DNA of 38,011 nucleotides from an uncultured beta proteobacterium (GTDB taxonomy: Bacteria; Pseudomonadota; Gammaproteobacteria; Burkholderiales; Burkholderiaceae_C). The notes below the pieces were generated by a model. The model saw only the letters and a program-made list of their open reading frames with translations. It was not told the DNA's origin and ran no database searches. The position numbers and the translations under genes are program-made. Positions 37,756 through 38,011 of the stretch are shown here, in pieces; the stretch's first letter is position 1; every line of letters begins with the position of its first letter. The DNA lies in assembly GCA_903830985.1 (NCBI GenBank), contig CAIKVZ010000044.1, positions 1 to 38,011 of the forward strand, given 5' to 3'.

Positions 37756-37769
37756 AGCAATATATTGCA
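37756..37769. promoter_or_regulatory. Candidate BoxR site upstream of the DUF4863/ligase operon
   Basis: AGCA-N6-TGCA, the same half-site spacing as at the boxC promoter, is embedded in the perfect palindrome GCAATATATTGC. On the minus strand it reads TGCA-N6-TGCT and leads directly into TTGACT, a possible -35 box. A matching -10 is weak (TAAGGT, 17 bases on). Position about 100 bases before the DUF4863 start fits an operator. Confidence 0.45.
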
Positions 37770-37821
37770 CTACTCGGGTAAGACCTTAGTTGTTTCGCGG
37801 CGCCAGGGCATCAGCCAGTGT

Positions 37822-38011
37822 TCACGAAAACGCCGCGATGCCTGTCTGCGCTCGTCCCAGGATCAGCGCGTGGATGTCGTGCGTGCCCTCGTAGGTGTTC
37901 ACCACTTCCAGGTTCACCAGATGGCGCGCCACGCCGAACTCGTCCGAGATGCCGTTGCCGCCCATCATGTCGCGGGCCAGTCGCGCCACGTCCAGCGCCT
38001 TGCCGCAGGAG
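37822..38011 (-). CDS. gcdH: Glutaryl-CoA dehydrogenase, 3' end only
   Basis: Only the last 62 codons are in the window, read on the minus strand to a TGA at 37824-37822. The sequence [51 protein letters not shown] is the C-terminal block of GcdH-type acyl-CoA dehydrogenases, with the catalytic-region [15 protein letters not shown] signature. The enzyme oxidises and decarboxylates glutaryl-CoA to crotonyl-CoA with FAD. Its closeness to the benzoate operon may reflect a shared dicarboxyl-CoA metabolism. The gap 37661-37821 after it holds the promoter/operator of the DUF4863 operon. Confidence 0.88.
   Translation of the reverse strand, partial: SCGKALDVARLARDMMGGNGISDEFGVARHLVNLEVVNTYEGTHDIHALILGRAQTGIAAFS

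Overview
The window (about 38 kb, G+C-rich, no rRNA, tRNA, insertion sequence or CRISPR array seen) looks like a chromosome piece of a betaproteobacterium of the Burkholderiales, probably Comamonadaceae (Rhodoferax/Polaromonas-like). The reasons are the aerobic benzoyl-CoA (box) gene set with a BoxR regulator, the style of the chemoreceptor and PAS/GGDEF/EAL proteins, the YXWGXW-repeat protein and the DUF3429/cupin genes. This placement is inference from protein flavour, not from a marker gene.

Left part (1-22.3 kb): signalling and envelope genes. In order: a receiver-multi-PAS-histidine kinase running off the left edge and carrying a one-base frameshift; a secreted chalcone-isomerase-like protein; a PAS-GGDEF-EAL protein whose EAL half is cut off by a single in-frame TAA, translationally coupled to an orphan periplasmic substrate-binding protein; a SOUL protein; a DUF4397 lipoprotein; a low-complexity Ser/Thr/Ala protein; a YXWGXW protein; a three-gene overlapping operon (Cys-rich mini-protein, DUF3429 membrane protein, double cupin); a three-gene operon of TonB-dependent receptor, YfiR-like periplasmic protein and intact CHASE8-HAMP-PAS-GGDEF-EAL protein; a chemoreceptor with a 70-aa companion; and an arylamine N-acetyltransferase.

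Right part (22.4-38 kb): an aerobic benzoate catabolism island on the minus strand. From right to left: glutaryl-CoA dehydrogenase (3' end only), a DUF4863 protein, benzoate-CoA ligase, an alpha/beta hydrolase, a five-component Liv-type ABC importer (binding protein, two permeases, two ATPases), boxR, a plus-strand FitAB-type toxin-antitoxin pair, then boxC, boxB, boxA and a 3-oxoadipyl-CoA thiolase. Together these would import benzoate, activate it to benzoyl-CoA, epoxidise it (BoxA/BoxB), open the ring (BoxC) and thiolyse the C6 product. The semialdehyde dehydrogenase BoxD is not in the window. BoxR-type half-sites (TGCA with 10-bp periodicity) are visible at the boxC promoter, and a related site lies upstream of the DUF4863/ligase operon. 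A strong intrinsic terminator sits between boxB and boxA.

Most noteworthy: two broken c-di-GMP/phosphorelay genes within 7 kb of each other; the TonB receptor-YfiR-GGDEF/EAL triad; the orphan binding protein coupled to a diguanylate cyclase; the toxin-antitoxin pair wedged into the boxR-boxC regulatory region; and the terminator within the box operon.
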